From Meandrina meandrites (lineage: Eukaryota; Cnidaria; Anthozoa; Scleractinia; Meandrinidae): a stretch of 64,000 bases of DNA. The DNA lies in NCBI GenBank assembly GCA_963693305.1, contig OY855903.1, positions 51,049,150 through 51,113,149 on the forward strand, in the 5' to 3' direction. Position numbers and translations under genes: made by a program. The notes beneath the pieces were generated by a model. The model did not search any database. It saw nothing but the letters and a program-made list of their open reading frames with translations, and had not been told where the DNA came from. Positions 21,801 to 29,396 of this stretch are shown piece after piece; within the stretch, counting starts at the first letter, position 1; every line of letters begins with the position of its first letter.

Positions 21801-22909
21801 TTGAAAAGAACTTTTACAAACTGATGAATAATTCAGTTTTTGGTAAAACCATGGAAAACCTGCGAAACCGAGTAGACATAAGAATAGTCCGCAGCAATGA
21901 AAAAGACAAAATAAGGAAATTGGTCGCCAGCCCTCTGTACGCAAGGCACATAATATTTACAAACGACCTGGTGGGCATTGACATGCACAAAAGCCGCCTG
22001 CTTCTCAACAAGCCGGTCTACACAGGAATGACAATCCTTGACAAAAGCAAGATACTTATGTACAACTTCTTTTACAACCACCTGAAAAAGCAGTACGGTG
22101 AGAAATGCGAGCTCCTGTACACGGACACGGACAGCCTGCTGCTGAAGATAGAAACAGAGGATGTCTACAAAGACATAAAAGAAAACGAAAACTTCTATGA
22201 TACATCAAACTACCCGAAGGAGCATCCGCTCCACTCAACAGTGAACAAAAAGGTACTGGGAAAAATGAAAGATGAGTGCGAGGGGATCCCAATATCGGAG
22301 TATGTGGGCCTGAGGTCAAAGATGTACTCGGTAATGCAAGAAGGTAAAAGCGAACAGCGGATAGAAAAAATAAAGAAAGACTTCCCGGAGACGGAAATAA
22401 AAGAGTGCAGCTGCGAAGGAAAAAAAGTGCAGGCAATAATGGCAAAAGGCGCAGAGTTGGTCAAAAAAATAATGGCAAAAGACGCAGAGTCGGTCAAAAA
22501 AACGGATCATCCGAAAGCAAGAGTGTCGCAATGCTGTAACATGATAAAAGTTGACGAAACAAACGTAAGAAAAGCGAAAGGCGTGAAAAAGAACGTTATA
22601 AAGAAGCAGATAAAGCATGAACAGTACAAGCAGGCGCTATTCAAAAATGAGCAGATGTGGCATGGAATGAAAATGTTGCGAAGCGATGGGCACGAGATAT
22701 ACGGAATACATGTAAATAAAATTTCACTGTCCCCGTTTGATTCAAAACGCTGGATATCCGAAGATGGGGTAAACACAAGGGCATACGGATACAACAACCA
22801 GATAGAAGAAATGGAATCTCTATTCAGTAATATAGAAATGGATGATATTGAATTAACAAATACAGAAATGAAAGAAATAGAAGAAGCTTTAAAGTCGCTC
22901 GGGTGGTAA
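18806..22909 (+). CDS. Polinton protein-primed DNA polymerase B
   Basis: 1367 residues, starting at the ATG inside the TIR. It replicates the element by protein priming. Exonuclease motifs are ADFEA (D365, E367), FHNLRGYD (N604, D609) and the TDVALLADV region (D748). Polymerase motifs are LDANNLYGWAM (D844), MNNSVFGKT (from about 1006) and YTDTDS (D1107, D1109). All expected acidic residues are present. Before the exonuclease lies a C2HC-like finger (CMLC then HEKHC, about 306-330); between Exo motifs are Cys/His clusters (CHIC..., CYAC..., HCHLTGKYRGAAHSECN at about 551-593) resembling HNH/endonuclease VII fingers. The length is usual for Polintons. The 3' end overlaps the convergent integrase gene by 21 bp. 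No damage is seen. Confidence 0.96.
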   Translation: MAAAYNSYILNTIFGPEGEIIRDRFKISQTNFQQWLRVWIMDISVTNPNNKDIFMFRDENKEKYIDLIQSEIKNLGSVKVSFGLKVNFQTERNGELQEMSHYFKEDQPHVFTAKDREPIEEKYEEFMDRIRGEIENWSAQGSGWDIESIEMAYINVAKYVPIRGGSYLPLPAKLANKKAIVNVKNKDNECLKWALRAALYPPKDGVHPERPSKYNPQNDRINYDNIDFPTPLKQIDNLEKQNQNLAINVFGWEKETVIVHRISRKEKSVKRINLMLIESGGRQHYCWVKRVSALLFDKAINNKTFYCMLCLSRFTKAHVLVEHEKHCNGVNGRPTRIDMPEEGNNNLTFKNYHKQMKAPYVIYADFEAVVRKFKGCERGPDYINKNKTKCYTDKTEHHEACGYSFVVVRSDGQVTGPIVYRGENAVKSFLERLVIVKDKIRENLSKVKPLTLTQEDWYNFKNAESCHICEKKLVKENFLDSQPVYTTGYITKKEKYRGQYHKRCFYEQLNQQSDLMEIMSHNATKEDDFEMIKLKRVGKDDKQKAEKQTNCYACKKPLLHKYYRDAVKDHCHLTGKYRGAAHSECNLKLKINPKTHQVPVVFHNLRGYDAHHLMQAMANLNKEVKCVANNMEKYITFSVDGLRFIDSLNFMQGSLDSLVEVTPKEALKITKSISNCSELLYKKGIYPYEYVDSFEKFAETSLPPKEEFYSSLNDQHISEEEYTHAKEVWKTFDCKTLGDYHDLYVKTDVALLADVFENFRKLCLKKYGLDPAHYFTSPGLSWDALLKMTGVNLELLTDHDMHLFVERGIRGGISMVSKRYAKANNPLLKDYDKSKPNSYIMYLDANNLYGWAMSKPLPKSGFKWKRVMPTEEEILNKKENDKKGWILEVDLEYPAELHKEHNSYPLAPEKKAVESEKMSDYQNKLIKDLKLKLPNSKKLLLTLEDKNDYVVHYENLKFYLNQGMKLKRVKRALEFDQECWMEPYIRMNTEFRKLAKNDFEKNFYKLMNNSVFGKTMENLRNRVDIRIVRSNEKDKIRKLVASPLYARHIIFTNDLVGIDMHKSRLLLNKPVYTGMTILDKSKILMYNFFYNHLKKQYGEKCELLYTDTDSLLLKIETEDVYKDIKENENFYDTSNYPKEHPLHSTVNKKVLGKMKDECEGIPISEYVGLRSKMYSVMQEGKSEQRIEKIKKDFPETEIKECSCEGKKVQAIMAKGAELVKKIMAKDAESVKKTDHPKARVSQCCNMIKVDETNVRKAKGVKKNVIKKQIKHEQYKQALFKNEQMWHGMKMLRSDGHEIYGIHVNKISLSPFDSKRWISEDGVNTRAYGYNNQIEEMESLFSNIEMDDIELTNTEMKEIEEALKSLGW

Positions 22910-23881
22910 TTCTGTGTTTGGAGGCACAACAAGCAGTTCTTCACGCACGAAGCCGCGCTTGGGCCCGTCATGCAAATAGTAGAGAACGGGCTGATTCGGT
23001 TTGGTAAAAGAACGTTTAATGTTGTAAACTTTCAAAGACCAGATTGGATCAGTGGCTCTTTTAACACCACCTTCAAGCTCGCCAGGTTGGTACAAATACC
23101 TAACATTCACACGAGAGGGGAGCTTTTTTTCGCTTTCTCCAACAGGCCTCAAATAAGGTGTGGATGGCTTTGCATAAATATTTTTTTCTTTGATGGCAAC
23201 TACAGGTTTCTTGCCGATAAGGCTTGTTACTTCATTGTTCAGAGCGGCTACAACTTCAGGAAGTCTTTTTACCCACGCCGTGTACCGCTGTCCCTCAGGC
23301 ATTCGCATTTCAACAGCGTACTGGTGCCCGAACAAGCGCTCAGCCAGGGTGCGGTTAAAACGTTCAACAATGGCCTGATCACGGTGAATGTCAACTCGCC
23401 CACGCCTAATATATGTTTTGTGATTTTCCATTTCTTTTGTAACAGCGCCCATAAATTCGCGCCCAGGGTCAACCTGCAGCAGTTCAGGCCATTTCAGAGG
23501 CGAGCGTTTGTAAATTCTCTTAAAAGCAAGAGCAACTTCATCAGAGTTTTTCGATGTCAAGGGTTCAGCCTCTTTGTATCTGCTGGCAACATCGACAACG
23601 GTGAGTGCATATTTAAAAACTTTGCGTCCGCGGGGTAGTTTGTCATGCGGCAAAAAAAGAAGATCCGCCTGATGCACTTTGTTTGGTATAGGTACATCGA
23701 ATTTCGGCCGAGGAATGCGCTTCGGTGCTGGGATGAATATCTGCCAGAGTGCTTGCTTGAACAGCCACTTTTTTGTGGTTTCTTCTGGTACCTTGGCAGC
23801 TTCGGCTAATTTTTTGATTGCAGCAAAACCTTTCCAGTAGCCCCCAGGGCTATAGTATATCTTTGCGAGTTTGGCATCCAT
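22889..23881 (-). CDS. Polinton integrase (retroviral-type, DDE)
   Basis: 330 residues from the ATG at 23881. It inserts the element by strand transfer. The rve core has HQADLLFLP (D73), QVDPGREFMG (D138) and QAIVERFNRTLAERLF (E173), giving a DD35E-type triad. An N-terminal region (about 1-60) precedes it and a C-terminal chromo/SH3-like tail (YYLHDGPKRGFVREELLVV) follows. It is the first gene of a leftward block and overlaps the polymerase 3' end tail to tail. TATATATTATCAACTTTG lies immediately upstream of the ATG, like other start regions in this element. It appears intact. Confidence 0.94.
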   Translation of the reverse strand: MDAKLAKIYYSPGGYWKGFAAIKKLAEAAKVPEETTKKWLFKQALWQIFIPAPKRIPRPKFDVPIPNKVHQADLLFLPHDKLPRGRKVFKYALTVVDVASRYKEAEPLTSKNSDEVALAFKRIYKRSPLKWPELLQVDPGREFMGAVTKEMENHKTYIRRGRVDIHRDQAIVERFNRTLAERLFGHQYAVEMRMPEGQRYTAWVKRLPEVVAALNNEVTSLIGKKPVVAIKEKNIYAKPSTPYLRPVGESEKKLPSRVNVRYLYQPGELEGGVKRATDPIWSLKVYNIKRSFTKPNQPVLYYLHDGPKRGFVREELLVVPPNTELPPERL

Positions 23882-23918
23882 CAAAGTTGATAATATATAA
23901 GTAAGGAATTAAAAAAGT

Positions 23919-24341
23919 TTAAAGGAAACGAAAGGCAGCGTAGCCCAAAGCAAGAGCCCCGGCACCCACGAACATAAGTTCACCATTTTTCTGCTGCTGG
24001 CTTGGTTGATAGAAATCTGAGAACTTGGGTTCTTTGGGGGGTATCATTTGTTTGTCAGGGTGCGCCTGGTTATACAGTTTGAAGGCGTAGTCAGTGTTAG
24101 TAAAGTTCTGTTTGGCCTGCTCTTTTATTTGCGTGTTAGTCGCAATCCAGTCGAGAAGTTTGGTGCGGTCACGGGAGTATTTGGCATAAGCTGCTTGATA
24201 CGCCTCGAGAGCTTTGTCATGTCGTACTTTTTCATCAAGTGCAGCGTCACCTCCGCCAAGTGCCTTTGCAAGATAATTGCCACCTATAAAAGCTGCAGCA
24301 TTCAATATAGCTCCACCAGCCATAATCGCGATACTTGCCAT
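23919..24341 (-). CDS. Polinton small membrane protein, 140 aa
   Basis: Not assigned to a family. The N-terminus (about 3-27) is small and hydrophobic (AIMAGGAILNAAAFIGGNYL), a likely membrane segment. The middle (35-115) is hydrophilic, helical and Lys/Gln/Tyr-rich. The C-terminus (about 120-140) is a second hydrophobic segment (GAGALALGYAAFRFL). Its place between integrase and other small membrane-protein genes suggests a virion-associated or membrane role. The start has TTTTAATATATCACA directly upstream, matching the AT-rich pattern of its neighbours. Confidence 0.75.
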   Translation of the reverse strand: MASIAIMAGGAILNAAAFIGGNYLAKALGGGDAALDEKVRHDKALEAYQAAYAKYSRDRTKLLDWIATNTQIKEQAKQNFTNTDYAFKLYNQAHPDKQMIPPKEPKFSDFYQPSQQQKNGELMFVGAGALALGYAAFRFL

Positions 24342-24388
24342 TGTGATATATTAAAAGAGCAGAGTTTTTTCAAATCAAAATCCTGGGT

Positions 24389-24404
24389 AGCAACTCAGTT
24401 GCTG
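24389..24404. promoter_or_regulatory. Palindrome AGCAACTCAGTTGCTG upstream of the 140-aa gene
   Basis: A near-perfect palindrome 48 bp upstream of the ATG at 24341. A variant lies just upstream of the ATPase start (26671-26686), and another lies inside the 162-aa gene (25157-25172). It resembles in layout the ATCAACNNNGTTGAT palindromes of this element. A regulatory role is inferred. Confidence 0.45.
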
Positions 24405-24414
24405 ATGCCCCACT

Positions 24415-24636
24415 TTACATGCTGGTGGGAAGGATTTTTTGGTCCTCCAGGTACTGTTTGAGTGCAATGCTACCTGCCATGACGGCGGTGAACTTCACGT
24501 AGTTCATAGCACTGCTGCTGGGGTCAGAAGTAAAATTCTCTTTCACAACCTTTTTTGCGACCCAGCCGATGCCGGCGGCCAAACCGGTTATAGTAGCAGC
24601 ATCCATGATGGTTTTAACAAGCTTGTTGTCTGACAT
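24415..24636 (-). CDS. Polinton small membrane protein, 73 aa
   Basis: A short protein with two hydrophobic stretches (about 12-27, ITGLAAGIGWVAKK, and 45-62, VKFTAVMAGSIALKQYL) and charged ends. No family is assigned. The frame is followed closely by the 140-aa gene on the same strand. The start is preceded within 5-21 bp by the TATCAAC-TTT-GTTGATA palindrome and then a TATATA stretch, the best sign that it is a genuine gene. Confidence 0.7.
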   Translation of the reverse strand: MSDNKLVKTIMDAATITGLAAGIGWVAKKVVKENFTSDPSSSAMNYVKFTAVMAGSIALKQYLEDQKILPTSM

Positions 24637-24640
24637 TATC

Positions 24641-24657
24641 TATCAACTTTGTTGATA
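24641..24657. promoter_or_regulatory. Palindrome TATCAACTTTGTTGATA ahead of the 73-aa gene
   Basis: A 17-bp palindrome located 5 bp upstream of the ATG at 24636. A TATATA lies just further upstream (24659-24664). The identical sequence is at 28011-28027 and a variant at 24863-24879. It is probably an element-specific promoter component or transcription-factor site. Confidence 0.6.
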
Positions 24658-24691
24658 CGTATATAAAACATACAAAAAGTTTAAATAAAAA

Positions 24692-24853
24692 TTAATCTGT
24701 CTCTTCTGCGTCCGTGTCCGGGTCAAATATTGTGGCCTTCATAAGATCGCGGACTGTAAGAAAAATCTTCACATTGAAGTCGTACCATAACAGTCCGATC
24801 CCAAAAATGGCTGCGGTTGAGATAAGAACTTGTGGAATATCAACTTTCTTCAT
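24692..24853 (-). CDS. Polinton 53-aa single-span membrane protein
   Basis: A small gene found by direct translation: ATG at 24853 and TAA at 24692. Residues about 8-24 (VLISTAAIFGIGLLWYDF) form one hydrophobic span. The C-terminus is acidic (DPDTDAEETD). It lies between the 73-aa and 162-aa genes on the same strand, has its own palindrome 10 bp upstream, and overlaps nothing. No family is recognised. Position and upstream motif support it despite its size. Confidence 0.65.
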   Translation of the reverse strand: MKKVDIPQVLISTAAIFGIGLLWYDFNVKIFLTVRDLMKATIFDPDTDAEETD

Positions 24854-24862
24854 GATATATTG

Positions 24863-24879
24863 TATCAACAAAGTTGATG
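24863..24879. promoter_or_regulatory. Palindrome TATCAACAAAGTTGATG ahead of the 53-aa gene
   Basis: The core ATCAACAAAGTTGAT is the reverse complement of ATCAACTTTGTTGAT, so it is the same palindrome as at 24641 and 28011. It lies 10 bp upstream of the ATG at 24853, with a TATAAT-like stretch beyond it (24882-24888). Confidence 0.6.
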
Positions 24880-24904
24880 AGGTATAATATTAATTCGTAA
24901 ATAT

Positions 24905-25393
24905 TTAATCCATATGACTTAAAACTCTGGTCTGTGTCGGGCGAGCAGGTTGTAGCTCAGCACGTGCTGGCTCAGGTGTATTTTTTTTGCTGAATGCGGC
25001 CTTGAGCTCTTCACGTTTGTAATAAATACCGATCAGTGAAACGACTATGCCGACAACACCAATCCATTGTGTGGTGCTGAGACTGCTATTTTTTTCTTCG
25101 GTACTTTTTAGGGTTTCATCTGCAATAGTCGGTGTTGGCTCAGAAACCGGGGGATCAGCAACTGAGTTGCTACCCTTTGCCTTGTTGTTTGCGATTATGA
25201 CAGCAGCCTCAGCTGCGGCTTTTTTCTGTTGTTCACGGGCTAGCCGCGTTCTTTCAGCAACCGCTTTGCCAGCAGCCACACGCTTGGGATTTTTTGCACG
25301 CGGGGCTGTAGTTGGAGTTGGAGTTGTTGCTTGCTGTGTTATATCTACCTGTTGTTGCGGGGTTTCGACCTGCTCGGATTGTTCGGTTGACAT
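24905..25393 (-). CDS. Polinton 162-aa single-span membrane protein with basic Ala-rich segment
   Basis: The N-terminus (1-30) is Gln/Thr/Pro-rich. About 32-75 is basic and Ala-rich (KRVAAGKAVAERTRLAREQQ), fit for nucleic-acid or coiled-coil contact. About 108-125 is hydrophobic (WIGVVGIVVSLIGIYYKR). The tail is Lys/Pro/Arg-rich. A basic arm plus one membrane span recalls core or minor virion proteins of related viruses, but no homology is claimed. It starts at 25393 with ATATAATG-like sequence at the ATG. Confidence 0.75.
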   Translation of the reverse strand: MSTEQSEQVETPQQQVDITQQATTPTPTTAPRAKNPKRVAAGKAVAERTRLAREQQKKAAAEAAVIIANNKAKGSNSVADPPVSEPTPTIADETLKSTEEKNSSLSTTQWIGVVGIVVSLIGIYYKREELKAAFSKKNTPEPARAELQPARPTQTRVLSHMD

Positions 25394-25426
25394 TATATGT
25401 TAAGCAAATAAAAAATTATTAAGCAA

Positions 25427-26002
25427 TTATTCAGAATTTGTCTGCAAATGTTCAGTAGTTGGTGAGGAATGCTCAGGAATTTCTTCTAATTTTGCTTTGT
25501 CATTTTTCTCCAAATGCGAATTAAAATCAATGTGCTTCGCCGTTATCAAAGCAGCAGAAATAGGAGCAAGAAATTTTCCATATTTCAAAGAGAGACTGCC
25601 AACAAAATTTGTCATTTCTTTGTTAATAATGAAGTCTTCTTTTAGTTCTTTTTTCATGGCATCAACGTCATCTATTTCAATAACCATTTGCAGGCCTCTT
25701 GTCACAAGCGTAAGCAGGTTGTCAACCATGCTTTCGGTTGTCTTGCTGCCAACGAAGGTTTCATATCTCTTGTAGTACTTTTCAACTTCTTTATCAGTCA
25801 AGCGTTTCAACTGCTCATGTGTTAACTGCACTCCAATGGCCTCTTTGGATTTGCCTGTTGATACAAGCACGGCCAGCTGCTCACGAAGGGCAGGAATGTT
25901 AGGTCCTGATATCAACTGTGGCACAAGGCTACTATCAGCTGGGCTGCTTGACGGCTCAGCTTCCAGTAGGTTTATAACATCTGCGAACTCTTGTTCACCC
26001 AT
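25427..26002 (-). CDS. Polinton conserved unknown protein, 191 aa
   Basis: A soluble, mostly helical protein without a membrane span. The first 30 residues are acidic and Ser/Pro-rich. A helical core follows (about 55-165) with KEAIGVQLTHEQLKRL, SMVDNLLTLVTRGLQM and SLKYGKFLAPISAALITAK. The tail is Glu/Ser-rich. I do not recognise the family. It lies between the packaging ATPase and the 162-aa gene on the same strand. AGTTGTATATAGTATATAAA lies directly before the ATG and resembles the AGTTGTATATA in the TIRs ahead of PolB. Confidence 0.7.
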   Translation of the reverse strand: MGEQEFADVINLLEAEPSSSPADSSLVPQLISGPNIPALREQLAVLVSTGKSKEAIGVQLTHEQLKRLTDKEVEKYYKRYETFVGSKTTESMVDNLLTLVTRGLQMVIEIDDVDAMKKELKEDFIINKEMTNFVGSLSLKYGKFLAPISAALITAKHIDFNSHLEKNDKAKLEEIPEHSSPTTEHLQTNSE

Positions 26003-26069
26003 GTTTATATACTATATACAACTTTTATTTTTTTAATTCAAAAAAGTTTAAAACTCTGGGGTGTGGGGT

Positions 26070-26666
26070 TTACCCCACTGATAATCCGTAGGGGTAGCGA
26101 AGCGAGAACACGAGATAAGAGAACTTCCGCTCTTTCAGCTTTGAAATCAGATTTTTGTACTCATCGTGGGAGAGTTCGCCGGCGTAATCTTCAAATATTG
26201 CCTTCGTAGTTTTGGCTGAGGGAGTGTAAAATAAAACGATAGCCGCCACGTTTTCACGGAAGGAAGGTGTTATGCTGGTTATCTTCTGGGTCAGCACCCA
26301 AACGCTGATGCCGATATGTCGAGCGGAAAAGCCAAGATTCACCAGCTGGCCTGTGCGCCCTTTTACATCTTTGGAGGCTGCGCAGTCATCTAGGATTATG
26401 AGCGTGTTGGTGCCCTCAAACAGCCAGCTCACGGCCTTCAACCAAATTTCAACCTCATGCTGCTTGCATATTATCACAAACATTCTTTGGTCATTTTCAC
26501 CAATTCGGTGGTAGGTCTTGTTGTGCGCGAATGTTGGGCAGATAAGCACAATGTAGTCAAACTTGCCGCGGAAAGGGCCATAGATCTGGTCAACCACATA
26601 TTTAGATTTGCCTGAATTTGTCGGCCCCACAATCAGAGCGTTAAAGGGTATCTTGCTCGGATCCAT
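26070..26666 (-). CDS. Polinton FtsK/HerA-like genome-packaging ATPase
   Basis: 198 residues from the ATG at 26666; the open frame upstream of it has no ATG. It is expected to drive DNA into capsids. Walker A is GPTNSGKS (residues 14-21). Walker B is TLIILDDC (acidic pair D93-D94). A sensor-like Gln lies in VWVLTQKIT (Q127). The compact size fits the Polinton/adintovirus/virophage A32-like ATPases rather than longer poxvirus ones. It sits next to the major capsid candidate on the same strand, 22 bp apart. The palindrome AGCAACTCAGTTGCTA is 5 bp upstream of the ATG. Confidence 0.93.
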   Translation of the reverse strand: MDPSKIPFNALIVGPTNSGKSKYVVDQIYGPFRGKFDYIVLICPTFAHNKTYHRIGENDQRMFVIICKQHEVEIWLKAVSWLFEGTNTLIILDDCAASKDVKGRTGQLVNLGFSARHIGISVWVLTQKITSITPSFRENVAAIVLFYTPSAKTTKAIFEDYAGELSHDEYKNLISKLKERKFSYLVFSLRYPYGLSVG

Positions 26667-26670
26667 CTTC

Positions 26671-26686
26671 AGCAACTCAGTTGCTA
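26671..26686. promoter_or_regulatory. Palindrome AGCAACTCAGTTGCTA ahead of the ATPase gene
   Basis: This is the same 15-bp core as at 24389-24404, here 5 bp upstream of the ATPase ATG and just inside the spacer following the capsid gene stop. ATATTAATA adjoins it. Confidence 0.5.
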
Positions 26687-26688
26687 TA

Positions 26689-27942
26689 TTAATACAGAAC
26701 AGATTCTAATTGCCTTTTTAATATATTCATCTGCGCATCACTGATTACGTAAATGTGGCAGTTCACATTGCCAGAGCCGCTTGCATTCCTCTCGAGCTCC
26801 AGCTGTACCCCATCCTTTGTGTTTACAAGTCGCGTGCCGCTTCCGTGCATAGAGTGATCAGCCATGGAACGCAGATCGATCATAACCCCGAACTTGTTAT
26901 CTGCATAAAACTTTGTTACATTCATGTGCTGTGTTTTGTTTTCATTTTTGAGAAAGAAGCGTTTGACCTCCTCCCAAATATCAATTCCTTCAAGTCCGTT
27001 GTTGTACAGCCTGTTGGGCGAGCCATTTACTGTGACACTGACTTTTGTCAGGTCTGGGTTAAAGTATGCTTCTGACTGCCTTGCACCAGCAACATAGGGC
27101 TCGACAAAAAGTAGCAAGATGCCTTTGAGGGACCTTCTCTGAGGGTTAACTCTGAGATTCAGCCTTGTGTCACTGCCTTTTTTAAAGGTAACAATTTCGT
27201 CACGCTGGATGTGGTCATACGCAAATTCTTTTCCATTTGTGTACTCGCTGAGGGCTTCATCTGCCAGTGTTTTGCTTCTTATCATCTCGTACTCCAGCTG
27301 GATGTTTGTCAGCTTGTATTCCAGTTTTGTTTTATCGGAGCCTCTGACAACCTGAGAAGCTGGCGCAAGTGTCAGTTCGAACACAAGATCGTTGAATAGA
27401 GCCTGTGGGTAAAAGGTCCCGTGGTCATTCAAAATCTGGTGGTCAAGTCGTATCCTGTATTTTGATCCGTAAATCCCGTTCAGTTTGTTTTCCGAATCGA
27501 CGCCTGTGGTCTGCTTGTCACCAGCGTTTGAGCGAATTTTGTTGAGGCCCTGACTCTGGATTCCATCTTGCAACATGTTGTCGCGCTCCTCCTGTGATAG
27601 AAAGAGATCCTCGAATATCTTGTAAATGTCATAACCAACTGTGTCCTGCAGTATGGTACCAGAGTACTTCACAACAAGTTTGTCAACTAGCGCCCGTCCA
27701 ACATTGTCGACTAGAAAGTTGTTGGCATGGCCTCCGCTCAAATCGATGTTGAAGCGCAGTGCAAGTGAGCCGGGAACAATGACTTCGTTTTCATTCAGCT
27801 TGGGCACCGAAACATAAAGCGTTTCCTGTGGATTGGCTTCTGTGCGCTCGAAAGTGATTCGTTTCACCGCGCGCTCCGCTCTTAGCGCGCCAAGAGTTTT
27901 TTCACTGCGTGTTGGCCGAAGGTTTTCCTGTACACCGTCCAT
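26689..27942 (-). CDS. Polinton major capsid protein candidate (double jelly-roll)
   Basis: 417 residues. It is the best candidate for the hexon-forming major capsid protein. It is beta-rich with long hydrophobic/polar alternation from ETLYVSVPKL through VIVPGSLALRFNIDL, LVDNVGRALVDKLVVKYSG, LTNIQLEYEMIRS and SLKGILLLFVEPYV. From memory this family is common in cnidarian Polintons and sits beside the packaging ATPase, as here. 417 residues is short for Polinton MCPs but adequate for two jelly rolls. The alternative is that it is a minor capsid protein and the 587-residue product is the MCP. A structure prediction would decide. No disruptions are seen. Confidence 0.6.
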   Translation of the reverse strand: MDGVQENLRPTRSEKTLGALRAERAVKRITFERTEANPQETLYVSVPKLNENEVIVPGSLALRFNIDLSGGHANNFLVDNVGRALVDKLVVKYSGTILQDTVGYDIYKIFEDLFLSQEERDNMLQDGIQSQGLNKIRSNAGDKQTTGVDSENKLNGIYGSKYRIRLDHQILNDHGTFYPQALFNDLVFELTLAPASQVVRGSDKTKLEYKLTNIQLEYEMIRSKTLADEALSEYTNGKEFAYDHIQRDEIVTFKKGSDTRLNLRVNPQRRSLKGILLLFVEPYVAGARQSEAYFNPDLTKVSVTVNGSPNRLYNNGLEGIDIWEEVKRFFLKNENKTQHMNVTKFYADNKFGVMIDLRSMADHSMHGSGTRLVNTKDGVQLELERNASGSGNVNCHIYVISDAQMNILKRQLESVLY

Positions 27943-28010
27943 TATTGTAAAGAATATAAAATATTCAATTAAAAAATTTCAATTGTAAATATAAAATTAC
28001 TTCATCAACT

Positions 28011-28027
28011 TATCAACTTTGTTGATA
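28011..28027. promoter_or_regulatory. Palindrome TATCAACTTTGTTGATA ahead of the 454-aa gene
   Basis: Identical to 24641-24657 but serving the opposite strand. It is 5 bp upstream of the ATG at 28032. Identical spacing to the start codon in both orientations argues for function. It lies in the 89-bp divergent region between the MCP and coiled-coil genes. Confidence 0.65.
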
Positions 28028-28031
28028 TTCG

Positions 28032-29396
28032 ATGGCAGAAGGTGGCGAATTTGGTATGGAGCAACCAGATCTTGACAAGGATCTTGACCATGATTCTGTA
28101 GATGAACAAGAGGTCGATACATCCCGGACGTTTAATCCTGACGCAGAATCCACACGGTATGGTGAACAAATTGAAATGCAAAATATGCAGCACGAACAGA
28201 GCGGACTTCCAGAAACATCATTTGATGAAGATATACCTTTGTTGAGTGGCTTTATTCATCAAGATGACAAACCAGCACGTGTTGAAAGAGCAAGAAATTT
28301 TATTAAAAGGAAGTTTCCAAGAGTTGACTTCGGGAAATTAGGCCCAATCGGTTTCAGCAAAAAGCCTGGCAATGACACTACAATCGTTTCATTTGGAACA
28401 AGGGGTGGCGAGACTGAAATTTTCAGAAAAGATGGGAAAGGTCTTCTCCAAAAATTTAAAGACAAGTTCAAAACATCACTTGGTCCAGATGCTGAATCTC
28501 TGATTGCTCAAGACAATGATGAAATAAGAGAAAACCGGCAGAGATTAAGAGAAGCTGAAAAAGAACTCAGAGATGCAGAAAAACTCGCCTCTGAAAGAGA
28601 AAAAGCCGCCCAAGAAGTGCAAGATCTGAGAACCAGAATCGATCGAACTCAAGCCAATATTGATCAACTGGGATCAAACGTTGAAAGTGAATCAGAACTG
28701 CAGAGACTGCAGCAACTGAAAAAAAATTATCAAAAGGATTTTGAAAATGCAAAAAAAGAGGTAGCAGCTCTCGAGAAACAGGCTAAAACCAAAGCCAAAG
28801 AACAAACTAGGGTCAACCAACTTAGAGCAAGCCTGGCGGCCAAAGAGAGCGAAAGAAACACAATGGAAGCGAGGCTCAACGACACTAGAACGTTAGATGA
28901 GCTGAAAGAACAAGAAGCAGAACTGCAGCGCCAAAATGAGGAAGATCAGGCAGTTATCGACGATGAAAACACATCACCTTCTGATAAACAAGCTGCCGAA
29001 GGAAGAGTAGCGGAAAGACAAGAGGAGCTTGCTCGTTTGCAAACGCAGATTGATGAAAGAGAAAGAGCGCTTCCACTTCGTGAGCGGGTAAAAGAGATAT
29101 TTAAAAAATATGGTGTGACCGTTACGGCTATCGTTATTGCAGCTGGGGTCACAATTGGTGCTGTCATTGGGGCTATTACAAACGCTTTGAGAGCCACCGG
29201 TAAAGCGTTGGGAAAAGGTCTAAAAGATATTGGCTCAAAGATTGCATCAGCTCTGCCAGGTCTTATTGGATCAATTGTGAGCTTTCTTTTCAAAGCCGCC
29301 GGTCAAGCTATCGGTTTTCTTGCTGAGCACACCTGGCTGATTATTTTGGCTGTGGTTGCCTTTCTTGTTGAAAAATACATAAAGAAGCGGCGTTAA
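28032..29396 (+). CDS. Polinton coiled-coil membrane protein, 454 aa
   Basis: Domains in order: acidic N-terminus (1-75); basic segment around RARNFIKRKFPRVDFGK (about 86-110); long heptad-rich coiled coil (about 155-350) with dense Glu/Lys/Gln; then Gly/Ala/Val-rich membrane segments (about 366-392, TAIVIAAGVTIGAVIGA, and 410-450, SIVSFLFKAAGQAIGFL plus WLIILAVVAFLVE), ending in KKRR. Such a layout suits a spike, tape-measure-like or membrane-remodelling structural protein; that is inference. It is divergent from the MCP gene and overlaps the 3' end of the 587-aa gene by four bases tail to tail. Confidence 0.75.
   Translation: MAEGGEFGMEQPDLDKDLDHDSVDEQEVDTSRTFNPDAESTRYGEQIEMQNMQHEQSGLPETSFDEDIPLLSGFIHQDDKPARVERARNFIKRKFPRVDFGKLGPIGFSKKPGNDTTIVSFGTRGGETEIFRKDGKGLLQKFKDKFKTSLGPDAESLIAQDNDEIRENRQRLREAEKELRDAEKLASEREKAAQEVQDLRTRIDRTQANIDQLGSNVESESELQRLQQLKKNYQKDFENAKKEVAALEKQAKTKAKEQTRVNQLRASLAAKESERNTMEARLNDTRTLDELKEQEAELQRQNEEDQAVIDDENTSPSDKQAAEGRVAERQEELARLQTQIDERERALPLRERVKEIFKKYGVTVTAIVIAAGVTIGAVIGAITNALRATGKALGKGLKDIGSKIASALPGLIGSIVSFLFKAAGQAIGFLAEHTWLIILAVVAFLVEKYIKKRR

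Noticed and set aside
22056..22971. Minus-strand frames under the polymerase 3' half
   Set aside because: Shadows; the plus strand carries all polymerase motifs.
22970..23638. 222-codon plus-strand frame opposite the integrase
   Set aside because: Antisense shadow of a gene with complete catalytic motifs.
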